Positions 1-12,119 of a stretch of DNA of 64,000 nucleotides are shown here, piece after piece (positions within the stretch are counted from its first letter, which is position 1; each line of letters starts with the position of its first letter). Under the pieces are notes generated by a model that saw only the letters and a program-made list of their open reading frames with translations, ran no database searches and was not told the DNA's origin. A program made the position numbers and the translations under genes. Source of the DNA: Agrococcus jenensis (GTDB taxonomy: Bacteria > Actinomycetota > Actinomycetes > Actinomycetales > Microbacteriaceae); NCBI RefSeq assembly GCF_003752465.1, contig NZ_RKHJ01000001.1:1-64000 (forward strand), read 5' to 3'.

Positions 1-918
1 GTCGCGCAGGCCGTCGCCGATGAAGTTGATCATCAGCGCGGGCAGCACGATGAACGCCGCCGGGAACCAGAACAGCCAGGGCCGGGTGGCGAAGGCGGAC
101 TGGTTCTGCGAGACCAGCAGGCCGAGCGACGACTCGGGTGCGCGGATGCCGTAGCCGAGGAAGCTCAGCGCCGTCTCGAGCAGGATCGCCGCCGCCGCGA
201 TGAGCGATGCCGCCACGATCACGACGCCGATGGCGTTCGGCAGGATGTGCTTGAAGATGATGCGCATGTCGGACGCGCCCGCGACGCGGGCAGCCTCGAC
301 GAACTCGCGCTCGCGCAGCGACAGGAACTCGGCGCGCACGAGTCGGGCGATGCCCATCCAGGTGACGAGCCCGAGCGTGATCGCGAGCCACTGCACGCCG
401 AGGCCACCGGTCATGCGGCCGATGACCGCGCCGACGACGATCGCCGGGATGACGATGAAGACGTCGGTGATGCGCATGAGGATCGCGTCGACCCAGCCGC
501 GGTAGTAGCCGGCGAGCGCGCCGACGACCGTGCCGAGGACGGTCGCGACGCCGGCGAGCAGGATGATCACGAGGAACGAGTTCTGCACGCCGCGCATCGT
601 CATGGCGAAGTAGTCGACGCCGATGCGGTTCTGGCCGAAGGGGTGCTCGCCGAGCCCGAAGCCGGGACCGGGGATGAGCGACAGCGTCGGCCGACCGCCC
701 TCGAAGGGCGCGCTGGGCGTCACGTAGTCGTACTTCCACCAGCCGGGGATCGGGCCGAGCCCGATCGCCGAGACGGAGAAGACGAAGATGAACAGGAGCA
801 GGACGAGCGAGACCATGGCCGTCTTGTTGCGCACGAAGCGCTTGAGGATGACGCTGCTCTGGCTCTCGCCGACCGTGTGGTCGGTGGTCTTGCCGTTGTC
901 GGGTGCCACGGTCGTCAC
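1..918 (-). CDS. Oligopeptide-type ABC transporter permease, OppC-like (3' end outside window)
   Basis: Inner-membrane permease of a peptide/nickel-type (DppC/OppC) importer. I read 306 codons from a GTG at 918 with no stop before the window edge, so the C-terminus is missing. The first hydrophobic segment is near residue 35. The EAA cytoplasmic loop, beginning EFVEAARVAGAS, is around residue 205 and is followed by the conserved HILPN. The GTG overlaps the TGA of the preceding permease gene (GTGA), so the two are translationally coupled. It is the third gene of a lipoprotein, OppB, OppC operon. Family assignment is strong; the substrate is unknown. Confidence 0.9.
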   Translation of the reverse strand, partial: MTTVAPDNGKTTDHTVGESQSSVILKRFVRNKTAMVSLVLLLFIFVFSVSAIGLGPIPGWWKYDYVTPSAPFEGGRPTLSLIPGPGFGLGEHPFGQNRIGVDYFAMTMRGVQNSFLVIILLAGVATVLGTVVGALAGYYRGWVDAILMRITDVFIVIPAIVVGAVIGRMTGGLGVQWLAITLGLVTWMGIARLVRAEFLSLREREFVEAARVAGASDMRIIFKHILPNAIGVVIVAASLIAAAAILLETALSFLGYGIRAPESSLGLLVSQNQSAFATRPWLFWFPAAFIVLPALMINFIGDGLRD

Positions 919-2477
919 TTCACCCTCACTCTCGGGTCGAGGAGCGCGTAGCTCAGGTCTGCGATGAAGTTGAACAGGATCGCCGTGATGCCGATCACGA
1001 GGAAGTACCCCATGATCGGGTTGAGGTCGACCCGGGCGAGCGAGACGGCGAACAGCGAGCCCATGCCGCTGATCGCGAAGACGCGCTCGGTGATGATCGC
1101 GCCGCCGAGCAGCGCGCCGATGTCGGCCGCGACGATCGTCGTGATCGGGATGAGCATGTTGCGGAACGCGTGCCGGGTGATGACGGTGCGCTCCGACAGG
1201 CCCTTCGCCCGCGCCGTGCGGATGTAGTCCTGGTTGAGCACCTCGAGGAGGCCCGCGCGCGCGTAGCGCGTGTAGCCGGCGAACGAGATGAGCGTGAGCG
1301 AGATCGTCGGCAGCAGGAAGTGCATGATCTGGTCGATGCCCATGAACCACATGTCGCCCTGCAGGCCCACCGTCGCCTCGCCGACCGTCGCGACCGGGCG
1401 CTCGTTGATGCGCGGGTGCGCGACGTAGCCGGGCCACGCCTGCAGGAAGCGGTCCGCGACCACGAGCAGGAACGACACGAAGCCGACGAGCATCGCGACG
1501 CGGACCACGAGGCTCCGGTCAGGACCGCCGATGAGGAAGCCGACGACGAAGCAGATGGCGAGCACCGCGAGCGCGATGATGATGACCGTCCAGATCGTCG
1601 AGATCGCGAAGAGCGGCTGCAGCAGGAAGTACGAGGCGTAGGCGAGCACGCCCGCGACGCCCGCACCGAGCAGCACCCGCCGGTTCTCGAAGCCCGACAG
1701 CAGCGCGACGACGCCGAAGACGACGCCGGCGATGAGCAGCAGCAGGCCGACCGCGCCGAGGCCAGGGGTCTGGAACCAGTTCACCGCGTCCATGTAGACG
1801 AGCACGGCGACCGTCGCGGCCGCCGAGACGCCGAACGTGATGAGGCGGTTGCGCATCGAGCCGGCGACGATGGCCTGGAGGATGAACCCGAGCACGAGCG
1901 CGACGATGATCGTCGGCACGATGCCGAAGCTCGAGTCGCCGCTCGAGAACCAGTTGTTGAAGTCGATCGCGATGAACTCCTTCAGCAGCACCGCGACGAG
2001 GAACGACGGCAGCGAGTAGAGGAAGAAGCTCACGAACGTCATCACGAGGTCGAACGCCGAGTACTGGCGGAGGGCCGACACGATGCCGGTGATCACGCCG
2101 AGCAGGATCGCGAGGATCGTGGACGCCGCCACGAGCCTCACCGTCGAGGTCACGGCGCCCGGCAGCAGCTGGGTCACGGGCGTGAAGTTGAGGTCGACGC
2201 CCAGGTCGCATGTGCCGAAGGGCACGAGGCAGCCGGCGGCACCGGCGAGCCAGCCGAACCAGCGCAGCGGCGGCGGGACGTCGAGCGAGAGCCGCTCGAT
2301 GCGCTGGCCGATGAGCTGCTGCGCGTTCGGGGCGTTGGACGCCTGGAGGTCCTCGAGCGGATTGCCCGAGTTCGCGGCGAGCACGTACATGAGGAACGAG
2401 GCCACGAGAAGAGTGAGGATGGAGGCGATGATGCGCCTCACGACGAAGCTGAGCACGGCTCGGACTGCTCCGATCAT
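915..2477 (-). CDS. ABC transporter permease, OppB-like, unusually long
   Basis: Partner permease of the OppC-like protein; together they form the channel for a family-5 binding protein. I start at the ATG at 2477 (MIGAVRAVLSFVVRR), giving 520 residues. An upstream in-frame ATG at 2564 would translate through a perfect hairpin and is unlikely. The C-terminal BPD-transport domain and EAA-like loop (DYIRTARAKGLSERT, about 417-431) are normal. Typical OppB proteins are about 310-340 residues. The excess lies between about 185 and 375, where several additional hydrophobic segments are inserted into the region normally forming a periplasmic loop. Function of the insert is unknown. Confidence 0.88.
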   Translation of the reverse strand: MIGAVRAVLSFVVRRIIASILTLLVASFLMYVLAANSGNPLEDLQASNAPNAQQLIGQRIERLSLDVPPPLRWFGWLAGAAGCLVPFGTCDLGVDLNFTPVTQLLPGAVTSTVRLVAASTILAILLGVITGIVSALRQYSAFDLVMTFVSFFLYSLPSFLVAVLLKEFIAIDFNNWFSSGDSSFGIVPTIIVALVLGFILQAIVAGSMRNRLITFGVSAAATVAVLVYMDAVNWFQTPGLGAVGLLLLIAGVVFGVVALLSGFENRRVLLGAGVAGVLAYASYFLLQPLFAISTIWTVIIIALAVLAICFVVGFLIGGPDRSLVVRVAMLVGFVSFLLVVADRFLQAWPGYVAHPRINERPVATVGEATVGLQGDMWFMGIDQIMHFLLPTISLTLISFAGYTRYARAGLLEVLNQDYIRTARAKGLSERTVITRHAFRNMLIPITTIVAADIGALLGGAIITERVFAISGMGSLFAVSLARVDLNPIMGYFLVIGITAILFNFIADLSYALLDPRVRVK

Positions 2478-2529
2478 TCCGGGAACCGCGCGGCTTGTGG
2501 CTGCGCGATCGAGGGTCGGACATGGGATG

Positions 2530-2567
2530 GCCGTGATTGCCGGGACCGAGGTCCCGGCAATCACGGC
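2530..2567 (-). terminator. Strong intercistronic hairpin between binding-protein and oppB genes
   Basis: Perfect inverted repeat: 17-base arms (2530-2546, gccgtgattgccgggac, and 2551-2567) around a 4-base loop. It lies between the binding-protein stop (2604) and the oppB start (2477) on the transcribed strand. No T-run follows, so it may be an attenuator or a 3'-end stabiliser that keeps the binding protein more abundant than the permeases, rather than a full terminator. Confidence 0.7.
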
Positions 2568-2603
2568 CGGGGTCTAACTCACAGGGAGCTGGTGACCGTC
2601 AGA

Positions 2604-4418
2604 CTAGCTGACGGGCGTCCACTCCCACGTGTTCCAGATGGAGCCGGTCTGGCCGCCGTTGTAGACGACGCCCTCGACCGTGCCGTTGGTCGCCACCAGG
2701 CCGGGGACCTGGAAGAGCGGCAGGCCGTAGAAGTCCTCACGGCTGAGACGGTCGATCTCGATCTGGATCTCGGTGAGGCGCTCCTCGTCGCCGATGATCG
2801 TCTGCGACTCGTCGGCCAGGGCGTCCACCTCGGCGTTGGAGTAGCCGTTGTAGTTGCCGCCGCCACCGGTCTGCCAGATCTGCGGCAGGCTGGCGTAGCC
2901 CACACCGGGCGAGATCCAGCCGAAGATGGTCGCGTCGTAGGTGCCGCTGCCGAGCAGGCTCGACCAGTCGGGCGAGCCCGCGTCCTCGATCACGAAGCCG
3001 GCCTCGGACGCGCTCGCCTGAATGAGCTGGAACGCGTCGACGCGGTTCGGGTTGTTCGTGTTGTAGAGGATGCTGACCGTCGGCGTGGCGCCGGCGAGCA
3101 GCTCACGAGCGCCCTCGATGTCGGGCTCTGCGAAGTCGCTGTAGCCGTTGGCGGCGACCGCGTCCTCGTACTGCGGCTGGTTCGCGACGAACTGCTGCGA
3201 GTTGAGCACCTCGGCGTCGGGCTGGATCGGCGTCACGATCGACTCGAGGATGGCCTGGCGCGGGATCGTCATGAGGAAGGCCTCACGCACGGCCGGGTCC
3301 GAGAAGACCTCGGAGTCCATCGTCAGGTCGAGGTGGTCGTAGGACAGCTGCGGGCCCTCGATGAGGGTGCCGCCGAAGGCCTCGATCGCCGCGACGGTGT
3401 CTGCAGACGGCTGCGGCTCGATGACATCGACCTCGCCGTTCTGGAGGGCCGTGATCTGGGCGTTCGGGTCACCGATGAAGCGGATGATCAGCTCGTCGAA
3501 GGAAGGAGCCATCTCGCCGCGCCACTCGGGGTTGCGCTCGAAGGAGATGAAGCCACCGTCGTCGGCCTGGAAGTCCTTGACGACCCACATGCCGGCCGAG
3601 ACCAGCAGGCTCTCGTCCTCGGGCATCGACGTGATGTTGTAGCCCGTGTTCCAGAGGTCGGCCATCGCGCGGAGCTGCTCGTTCTCGGCGGCGGGCGCTG
3701 CCGGGTCACCGGCGGGCGTCTCCTCGAGGAAGGTCGCGAGCTCGGCGACGTCCGCGAAGCCGGCCTTCTCGGCGAAGACGTGCGCGGGCTTGCCGATGAG
3801 GTTGACGAGGTTCCAGTCGACGTAGGGCTCGCCGTACGTCAGCGTGAGCGTGCCGGCCTCCTCGTCGATCTCGGGGAACTCGGTCGTGTCCAGGCCTGCG
3901 GTCGAGCCGGCGAGCTGGAAGTACTGGTTGCCACCGGTGACCTCACCCGTCTCCTCGTCGAGCGTGGCGTCGTCGTAGTAGCCCGAGCCGATCGCCCATG
4001 CGAGCAGCATGTCGGTGGTCGTCATCGGCGTGCCGTCCGACCAGACAGCCTCGGGGTCGAGGGTGTACTGCACGACCAGCGGGCTCTCCGAGACGAGCTC
4101 GATCGTGCCGTTGGTCTCGTCGGGGACGACGTTGAACTCGCTGTCGACGTACAGGAACGAGCCGGGGCCCGTCGCGTTGCCGGTCAGGTAGTCCACCATG
4201 CCGTTGGTGTTGAGGTTGGTGTCGGGGGTGGCCGACGTCAGCGCGGTCGCGGCGTTGGTCTGCGCGACGCTGATCGTGCCACCGGCACCCGGTGCGGCGG
4301 AGCCCGACTCCGAGGGAGCGGGGGTGGTCGTGGTGCAGCCCGCGAGCGCGACCATCGCGGCAGTGCCGATGGCCAGCCCGGCGAGCGCGCGACCGCGACG
4401 CCTGTTCTTGTCTGTCAC
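2604..4418 (-). CDS. Family 5 extracellular solute-binding lipoprotein
   Basis: Peptide/nickel-type (SBP_bac_5) binding protein, expected to be lipid-anchored outside the membrane and to deliver ligand to the OppB/OppC pair encoded downstream. The start is the GTG at 4418, placed four bases after a perfect AGGAGG; an upstream ATG at 4451 lacks this. The product is 604 residues with an RRRGR basic tip, a hydrophobic stretch and lipobox LAGC with Cys28. WSDGTPMTTTDMLLAWA is the typical N-lobe family motif. The mature protein is acidic. It is a paralogue of the lipoprotein at 5393-7195, as both share the WSDG motif and a C-terminal WNTWEW/WNAWEW. Ligand not predictable. Confidence 0.93.
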   Translation of the reverse strand: MTDKNRRRGRALAGLAIGTAAMVALAGCTTTTPAPSESGSAAPGAGGTISVAQTNAATALTSATPDTNLNTNGMVDYLTGNATGPGSFLYVDSEFNVVPDETNGTIELVSESPLVVQYTLDPEAVWSDGTPMTTTDMLLAWAIGSGYYDDATLDEETGEVTGGNQYFQLAGSTAGLDTTEFPEIDEEAGTLTLTYGEPYVDWNLVNLIGKPAHVFAEKAGFADVAELATFLEETPAGDPAAPAAENEQLRAMADLWNTGYNITSMPEDESLLVSAGMWVVKDFQADDGGFISFERNPEWRGEMAPSFDELIIRFIGDPNAQITALQNGEVDVIEPQPSADTVAAIEAFGGTLIEGPQLSYDHLDLTMDSEVFSDPAVREAFLMTIPRQAILESIVTPIQPDAEVLNSQQFVANQPQYEDAVAANGYSDFAEPDIEGARELLAGATPTVSILYNTNNPNRVDAFQLIQASASEAGFVIEDAGSPDWSSLLGSGTYDATIFGWISPGVGYASLPQIWQTGGGGNYNGYSNAEVDALADESQTIIGDEERLTEIQIEIDRLSREDFYGLPLFQVPGLVATNGTVEGVVYNGGQTGSIWNTWEWTPVS

Positions 4419-4528
4419 TGTTCCTCCTGTGCAAGGTGAGCGGGCGGCCACAAGAGCCGCCTTGCTCGTTGGATAGTGGCAGTGTATGCACGGGTTTTCA
4501 GGCGGGCGCGCACGGCAACACGATCGTT

Positions 4529-4539
4529 ACCAAGTTGGT
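4529..4539. promoter_or_regulatory. Short perfect palindrome between divergent genes
   Basis: The 11-base palindrome ACCAAGTTGGT lies between the divergent binding-protein gene (start 4418) and CPBP protease gene (start 4580). Position suggests an operator, but one short palindrome is weak evidence and no regulator is encoded nearby. Confidence 0.25.
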
Positions 4540-4567
4540 GCCAATCCGTTCCACGGCCCGTACGACG

Positions 4568-4573
4568 TAGCGT
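4568..4573 (+). promoter_or_regulatory. Probable -10 element TAGCGT of a leaderless gene
   Basis: TAGCGT is followed by six bases and then the GTG at 4580. A transcript starting about seven bases after the hexamer would begin at the start codon. No Shine-Dalgarno sequence is present. Confidence 0.5.
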
Positions 4574-4579
4574 TGGGGC

Positions 4580-5389
4580 GTGCACCCGCCCCTCGCCGAC
4601 CCGGTCCCGGCCGCCGCTCCCCCGCTCTCGCAGCGCCGCCTGGCGGTCGAGCTCGTCATCGTGCTGCTGCTGTCGCTCGGCGCGAGCGCGCTGTGGTCGG
4701 TGCTGCAGTTCGTCGACCTGAGCACCAGGGCGGCGCCGATCGGCGAGCAGCAGGTCGCGCTCAACCCTGCCAGGTCGGATCGCGCCTGGCTCGACCTCAG
4801 CTACCAGCTCACCGGCATCGCGCTCGACCTCGTGCCGGTCGCGCTCGTCTGCTGGCTGCTGTGGCGCAGCCGGCGGCCGCACCTGGGCGCCCTCGGCATC
4901 GACGCCGCGCGGCCCGTGCGCGACGCGCTCTCCGGCGCGCTCCTCGTGCTCGTGATCGGCGTGCCCGGCATCGCCCTCTACGTCGTCGGCCGCCAGCTGG
5001 GGCTGACGGTGAGCGTGGTGCCGTCGCCGCTCGACGCCGAGTGGTTCACGGTGCCGGTGCTGCTGCTCTCGGCGCTGCGCGCGGGCCTCACCGAGGAGGT
5101 CATCGTGATCGGCTACGCCTTTGAGCGCCTCCGGCGGCTGGGGTGGGGCGACGGCCGCTGGGGCATGTGGCCGATCATCCTCGCCGCGGCGGCGCTGCGC
5201 GGCGTCTACCACCTCTACCAGGGCGTGCCCGCGCTGTTCGGCAACCTCGCGATGGGCGTGCTGTTCGGCTGGCTCTACGCGCGCACCGGCAGGCTCGTGC
5301 CGCTCGTCGTCGCGCACACGCTCATCGACGTCGCCGTCTTCGTCGGCTACCCGTGGGCGTTCGCGACCTTCCCGCAGCTGTTCGGCTAG
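4580..5389 (+). CDS. CPBP family intramembrane metalloprotease
   Basis: Multi-pass membrane protein of 269 residues in the CPBP (CAAX protease/bacteriocin-processing, ABI) family. The glutamate motif (LTEEVIVIGYAFERLR), the actinobacterial form of motif 2 (ALRGVYHLYQG, with the catalytic His), the NxxMGxxFGW motif and a final HTLIDVAVF carrying the last conserved His/Asp are all visible. Substrates of most bacterial members are unknown. It begins at a GTG with a leaderless-type promoter and converges on the next gene with a gap of only three bases. No link to the neighbouring transporters is evident. Confidence 0.88.
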   Translation: MHPPLADPVPAAAPPLSQRRLAVELVIVLLLSLGASALWSVLQFVDLSTRAAPIGEQQVALNPARSDRAWLDLSYQLTGIALDLVPVALVCWLLWRSRRPHLGALGIDAARPVRDALSGALLVLVIGVPGIALYVVGRQLGLTVSVVPSPLDAEWFTVPVLLLSALRAGLTEEVIVIGYAFERLRRLGWGDGRWGMWPIILAAAALRGVYHLYQGVPALFGNLAMGVLFGWLYARTGRLVPLVVAHTLIDVAVFVGYPWAFATFPQLFG

Positions 5390-5392
5390 CGC

Positions 5393-7194
5393 TCAGGGCT
5401 GCTCGACGCCCCACTCCCAGGCGTTCCAGGTGAGGGATGCCGCACCGGGCCGCGGGGCGATGCCCTGCACGCCAGGGGCGCTGATCGTCAGCTGCGCGGG
5501 CTCGACGAGCGGCAGCACGACCGCCGCGTCGACGAGCGACGCCTCGACCTCGAGCAGCGTCTGCTCGAGCGCGTCCTGGTCGGCGGTCACGAGCGCCTCG
5601 TCGAGCAGCGCCTCGCGCGCCGGGTCGGTGCTCGCGGCGAGCCCGCCGTCCCGCCAGCGCTCGACGACGGCTGCCGCATCGGCGGGCGCGGGCGCGAGGC
5701 GCAGCACCGCGTGCCAGTCGTCCTGGGCGAGGCCCGCGGCGAGGTCGTCGACGCCGCAGTCGCGCACGGCCCAGCCCGCCGTCGCGGCCTGCGCGGCGAT
5801 CGCCGGCAGCGCGGCGGCGGCGAACGCGTCCGCCCGGTCGTAGCGCACGCACAGCTCGGTACCGGCGGGCACGCCCACCGCGTCGCGCTCGGCGACCGCG
5901 CGCTCCTCGTCGGCGCCGCCGAACGCCTGCGGGAAGCCGGCGTCCTCGAGCGCGTAGTCGTAGATGCGGGTGCCGGGGCGGAACAGCACCGAGTCCACGC
6001 CGGTCGCCTCGGCGGCCGCCTCCCCGAGCGCGGCCTCGGCGACGGCGCGGCGGTCGATCGCGTGCAGGAACGAGCGGCGGGCGTCGGCCGGCTGGAGCGG
6101 GGTGCGGTCGGCGCGCAGCACGAGCTCCCAGCGGGTGCCGTCGCCCGCGGTCAGGAGCGTCGCGTCCTCGCGGTCGAGGTCGCGGATGGCGTCGCGGTCG
6201 GCGTCCGTCGGCCGGATCGTGGCGACGTCGAGCTCGCCGGCGGTGAGGCCGGCGAGCGCCGCCGCCTCGTCGGCCGTCGCGGCGAGCGCGATGCGCTCGA
6301 CCTGCGGCAGCTGCGCGCCGACGTACTCGCCGTTCGCGACGAGCTCGACGCGCCCGTCGCGCACCGACTCGAGGCGGTACGGGCCGCTCGAGATCCCCGC
6401 GGCACCCGGCGCCCCGTCCGGCAGCGTCGCGGCGTCGACGGTCAGCTCGCTGCTCCAGGCCGCGGCGAGGGTGGACAGCACGAGCGGGTCGGCGCGGTCG
6501 ATCGCGTCGAGCACGCGCTGCTTGGCCTCCATCGGGTCGGTCACGCCGAACACGCGCTCGCCGAGCACGTGCGCCGGCACCGCGACGTCGAGCGCGGTGC
6601 GCCAGTCGGGCACCGGCTGCGAGAAGCGCACGTCGATCGACCGCGCCCAGTCGTCGCGCACCGGCACCTCGGTCGCGTGCACGAGCCCGCCCGGCTCGGC
6701 GACGTCGAACCACACGGCCGCCTCCGGCAGCTCGATCGCGCCGTCAGCGCCCCGCAGCGCCTCGGGGTCGAGGTCGGGAGTCGACAGCGCGTTCGACGCG
6801 GCGAGCCACGCGAGCATGAGGTCGGCCGCGTCGATCGGCGCGCCGTCCGACCAGCGGATGCCCTCGGCGAGGTCGTAGCGCACGGTGAACGGGCTGTCGG
6901 CGACAGCGGTCGCGGTGCCGAAGGACGGATCCTCGCGCACCTCGCCGTCGGCGTCGACCGTCGCGAACGCCGCCCGCGTCATGGCCGCGACGTCGAGGTT
7001 GCCGGGGGTGCGGCCGAGCGTCGACGCCGCGTTCGTCGACGTGAGCTCACCCGACCAGGCGACCTCGACGCTCGAGTCCGCCTGCACCCGCGGCTCGACC
7101 TGCGGCCCGCACGCGGTGAGCGCGATCGCCACGACCGTCGCGGCGGCGAGCGCGGCGGAGGCGCGGCGGATCGCGCCGCGTGCGGGCGTCGGCA

Positions 7195-7195
<1 letters not shown>
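5393..7195 (-). CDS. Family 5 solute-binding lipoprotein at the end of the glycine cleavage operon
   Basis: A 600-residue SBP_bac_5 protein. MPTPARGAIRRASAAL is followed by a hydrophobic stretch and lipobox LTAC with Cys29. The family motif IRWSDGAPIDAADLMLAWL and the C-terminal TWNAWEWG match the binding protein at 2604-4418, so the two are paralogues. Its ATG overlaps the gcvP stop (TGATG), so it is translated from the glycine-riboswitch transcript. No permease or ATPase gene adjoins it. It may feed the Opp permeases encoded upstream in the window or act as a sensor. A glycine-related ligand is an inference from operon position only. Confidence 0.88.
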
Positions 7196-10052
<2,857 letters not shown>

Positions 10053-10053
<1 letters not shown>

Positions 10054-10412
10054 CAGTCGGTGAGCTCGCGGTAGGCAGCCTCGTCGAGCAGCGCGGGCTG
10101 CTCGCTGAAGCGCACCTTGACGAGCCAGCCGTCGCCCTCGGCGGCGGAGTTGACGAGCGTCGGGTCGCCCGCGACCTCGTCGTTGACCTCGACGACCTCG
10201 CCCGCGGCGGGCGCGATGAGCTCGCCGACCGACTTCGTCGACTCGATCTCGCCGATCGCCTCGCCGCTCGCGAAGCTGCGGCCGACGCCGGGGAGGTCCA
10301 CGAAGACCACGTCGCCGAGCGCCGCCTGCGCGAACTCGGTGATGCCGATCGTCGCGACGTCGCCGTCGGTGCGGACCCACTCGTGGTCCGGGGTGTACTG
10401 GGTCTCGCTCAT
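10053..10412 (-). CDS. gcvH: Glycine cleavage system H protein
   Basis: Lipoyl carrier of the glycine cleavage system, 119 residues. The lipoylation site is Lys60 in [11 protein letters not shown], and the DHEWVR start and [12 protein letters not shown] segment are conserved. It shuttles the aminomethyl group between GcvP and GcvT and then hydride to the dihydrolipoyl dehydrogenase, which is not encoded in this window. Its ATG overlaps the gcvT stop by four bases and its stop overlaps the gcvP start, so all three proteins come from one coupled mRNA. Confidence 0.98.
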
Positions 10413-11554
10413 GCTCGGGCCTCTCGGGTGTAGAACGGCAGGTCGGTGGCGGCGGCGGGGAGCCGGGTGCCGCGCACGTCGACGGACAGGGAGTCGGAGG
10501 TCGCCGAGCCGGGCTCGACGAGGGCCATCGCGATGGGGTGGCCGAGGGTCGGCGACAGCGCGCCGCTCGTGACGGTGCCGACGACGCGGTCGCCGTCGAG
10601 CACCGGGTAGCCCGCGCGCGGGGCGCGGCGGCCTTCTGCGGTCAGCCCGACGAGCACCGGCGCGTCCTCGGCCGGGCCCGCCTCGACGGCGCTGCGGCCG
10701 ACGAAGTCGCCCTTCGTCTTCAGCGCCACGACGCGGCCGAGCCCGACCTGCGCCGGCAGCGTGTCGAGCGAGAGCTCGTGGCCGTAGAGCGGCATGCCGG
10801 CCTCGAGCCGGAGGGTGTCGCGCGCGGCGAGCCCGCAGAGCGCGAGCCCGTGCGCCTCCCCCGCGAGCACGAGCGCCCGCCAGAGGTCCTCGGCCGCGTG
10901 CGCGGCGATGTACAGCTCGAAGCCGTCCTCACCGGTGTAGCCGGTGCGGGCGAGCAGCGCGTCCTCGCCCTCGAAGACCGCCGGCAGGCTGCGGTAGTAG
11001 CGCAGCTGCTCGATCGGCTCGGACTCGAGCCCGATCGCGCCGACGATGGCGGCGGCCGCGGGGCCCTGCACGGCGACGAGCGCCGTGTCGTCGGTCTCGT
11101 CGGCGATCGTCGCGTCGAAGCCGGCGACGCGCGCGGCGAGCGCGTCGAGCACGGCGGTGCGGTTCGACGCGTTGGCGACGACGAGGAACTCGCTCGCGCC
11201 GGTGCCTGTCCCAGCCGTGCGGTAGACGATCACGTCGTCGACGATGCCGCCCTGCTCGGCGAGCAGCAGCGAGTACTTCGCCTGCCACAGCTCGATCGCC
11301 GACAGCCGGCCGGCGAGCGCGTGGTCGAGGAACGCCGCGGACTCTGCGCCCCGCACGCGGATCTCGGCCATGTGGCTGAGGTCGAACAGCCCGGCGCGCT
11401 CGCGCACCGCCTGGTGCTCGGCGAGGTCGGAGCCGTAGCGCACGGGCATCGCCCAGCCGGCGAAGTCGATGAGCTGCGCCCCGGCAGCCTCGTGCACGGC
11501 GAGCAGCGGGGTGCGCCCCGCCGTCTCGGATGGGGGTGTGCCGGTCGCGGTCAT
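10409..11554 (-). CDS. gcvT: Glycine cleavage system T protein (aminomethyltransferase)
   Basis: Transfers the one-carbon unit from aminomethyl-lipoyl GcvH to tetrahydrofolate, releasing ammonia. The 381-residue protein contains the family motifs [19 protein letters not shown] and a folate-pocket region around [10 protein letters not shown]. The ATG at 11554 sits behind AGGAGGACTC, an excellent Shine-Dalgarno site that ends the riboswitch leader. It is first gene of gcvT-H-P-SBP. Expression is expected to rise with glycine through the riboswitch. Confidence 0.98.
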   Translation of the reverse strand: MTATGTPPSETAGRTPLLAVHEAAGAQLIDFAGWAMPVRYGSDLAEHQAVRERAGLFDLSHMAEIRVRGAESAAFLDHALAGRLSAIELWQAKYSLLLAEQGGIVDDVIVYRTAGTGTGASEFLVVANASNRTAVLDALAARVAGFDATIADETDDTALVAVQGPAAAAIVGAIGLESEPIEQLRYYRSLPAVFEGEDALLARTGYTGEDGFELYIAAHAAEDLWRALVLAGEAHGLALCGLAARDTLRLEAGMPLYGHELSLDTLPAQVGLGRVVALKTKGDFVGRSAVEAGPAEDAPVLVGLTAEGRRAPRAGYPVLDGDRVVGTVTSGALSPTLGHPIAMALVEPGSATSDSLSVDVRGTRLPAAATDLPFYTREARA

Positions 11555-11579
11555 GAGTCCTCCTGCGTGGTCTGGACTC

Positions 11580-11703
11580 CCCCTCTGTCGCGGACCGTCG
11601 ACGGTCTGCTCCAGAGTGGCCTTCCCGCGCGGTTCGAGGACCTGAGAGTTTGGCGGGGAGGCTTGCTCCTTCGGTGCCCCGTGAGGGGCTCTCCCGCGCG
11701 GGC
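11580..11703 (-). ncRNA. Glycine riboswitch (singlet aptamer plus 3' hairpin)
   Basis: On the minus strand, between mnhG and gcvT, the leader reads CGGGAGAG, a CCCC/GGGG stem, then ACCGAAGGAGCAAGCC and AACTCTCAGG, which are the conserved pieces of the gcvT/glycine aptamer. Only one complete aptamer is present. Downstream, ACTCTGGAGC through CAGAGGG forms a simple stem where a second aptamer would lie, resembling the remnant 'ghost' stem of singlet glycine riboswitches. The element ends about 25 bases before the gcvT start, with the Shine-Dalgarno between, so control at translation is possible. Confidence 0.9.
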
Positions 11704-11735
11704 GTGCAGCGGCCGGCTGTGCGTGTCTGCTCGCG

Positions 11736-11741
11736 ATCCTA
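11736..11741 (-). promoter_or_regulatory. Possible -10 element TAGGAT for the gcv operon
   Basis: TAGGAT on the minus strand lies about 33 bases upstream of the riboswitch 5' end and overlaps the mnhG stop codon. It is the only reasonable -10-like hexamer between mnhG and the aptamer; I see no convincing -35 match, so this is tentative. Confidence 0.3.
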
Positions 11742-12119
11742 TCGGGTCTGCTCGTCGCCGTCAGCCGGTTCGTCCCCGTCGGCCGGCTGGTCGCGATCGC
11801 GGTCGTCGACCACGAGGTCGGCGCGGTACTGGCCGGTGCGGTGCGCCGCCTTCGCCATCATCTGCGTCGCGACCGGCGCGGTGACGAGCTGGAGGCCGGC
11901 GGCGAGCACGAGCATCGCCGTGGCCGCGCCGTCGCGCAGCACGAGCGCGAGCCCGACGCACAGCAGCAGGAAGCCGAGCGTCTGCGGCTTCGACGCCGCG
12001 TGCATCCGGTTGAGCACGTCCGGCAGCCGCAGCAGGCCGATCGCGGCCGTGAGGCTCAGCGCCGCCCCGAGCAGGATCAGCACGGCGCCCACGACGTCGA
12101 GCACGCCCTCGACCGTCAT
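11739..12119 (-). CDS. mnhG: Monovalent cation/H+ antiporter subunit G
   Basis: Smallest membrane subunit family of the Mrp/Mnh antiporter: 126 residues, three hydrophobic segments, with the family motif IGLLRLPDVLNRMHAASKPQTLG near residues 27-49. The hydrophilic tail (VVDDRDRDQPADGDEPADGDEQTR) is acidic and contains a short PADGDE repeat. The ATG overlaps the mnhF stop (ATGA). It is the last gene of the mnhA-C-D-E-F-G operon and its stop precedes the gcv leader directly. Confidence 0.93.
   Translation of the reverse strand: MTVEGVLDVVGAVLILLGAALSLTAAIGLLRLPDVLNRMHAASKPQTLGFLLLCVGLALVLRDGAATAMLVLAAGLQLVTAPVATQMMAKAAHRTGQYRADLVVDDRDRDQPADGDEPADGDEQTR

Noticed and set aside
903..4439. Very long plus-strand open frame (1178 codons) opposite the Opp genes
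   Set aside because: It is antisense to well-supported genes, Arg/Asp/Glu-rich without any motif, and is the usual frame shadow of GC-rich coding DNA.
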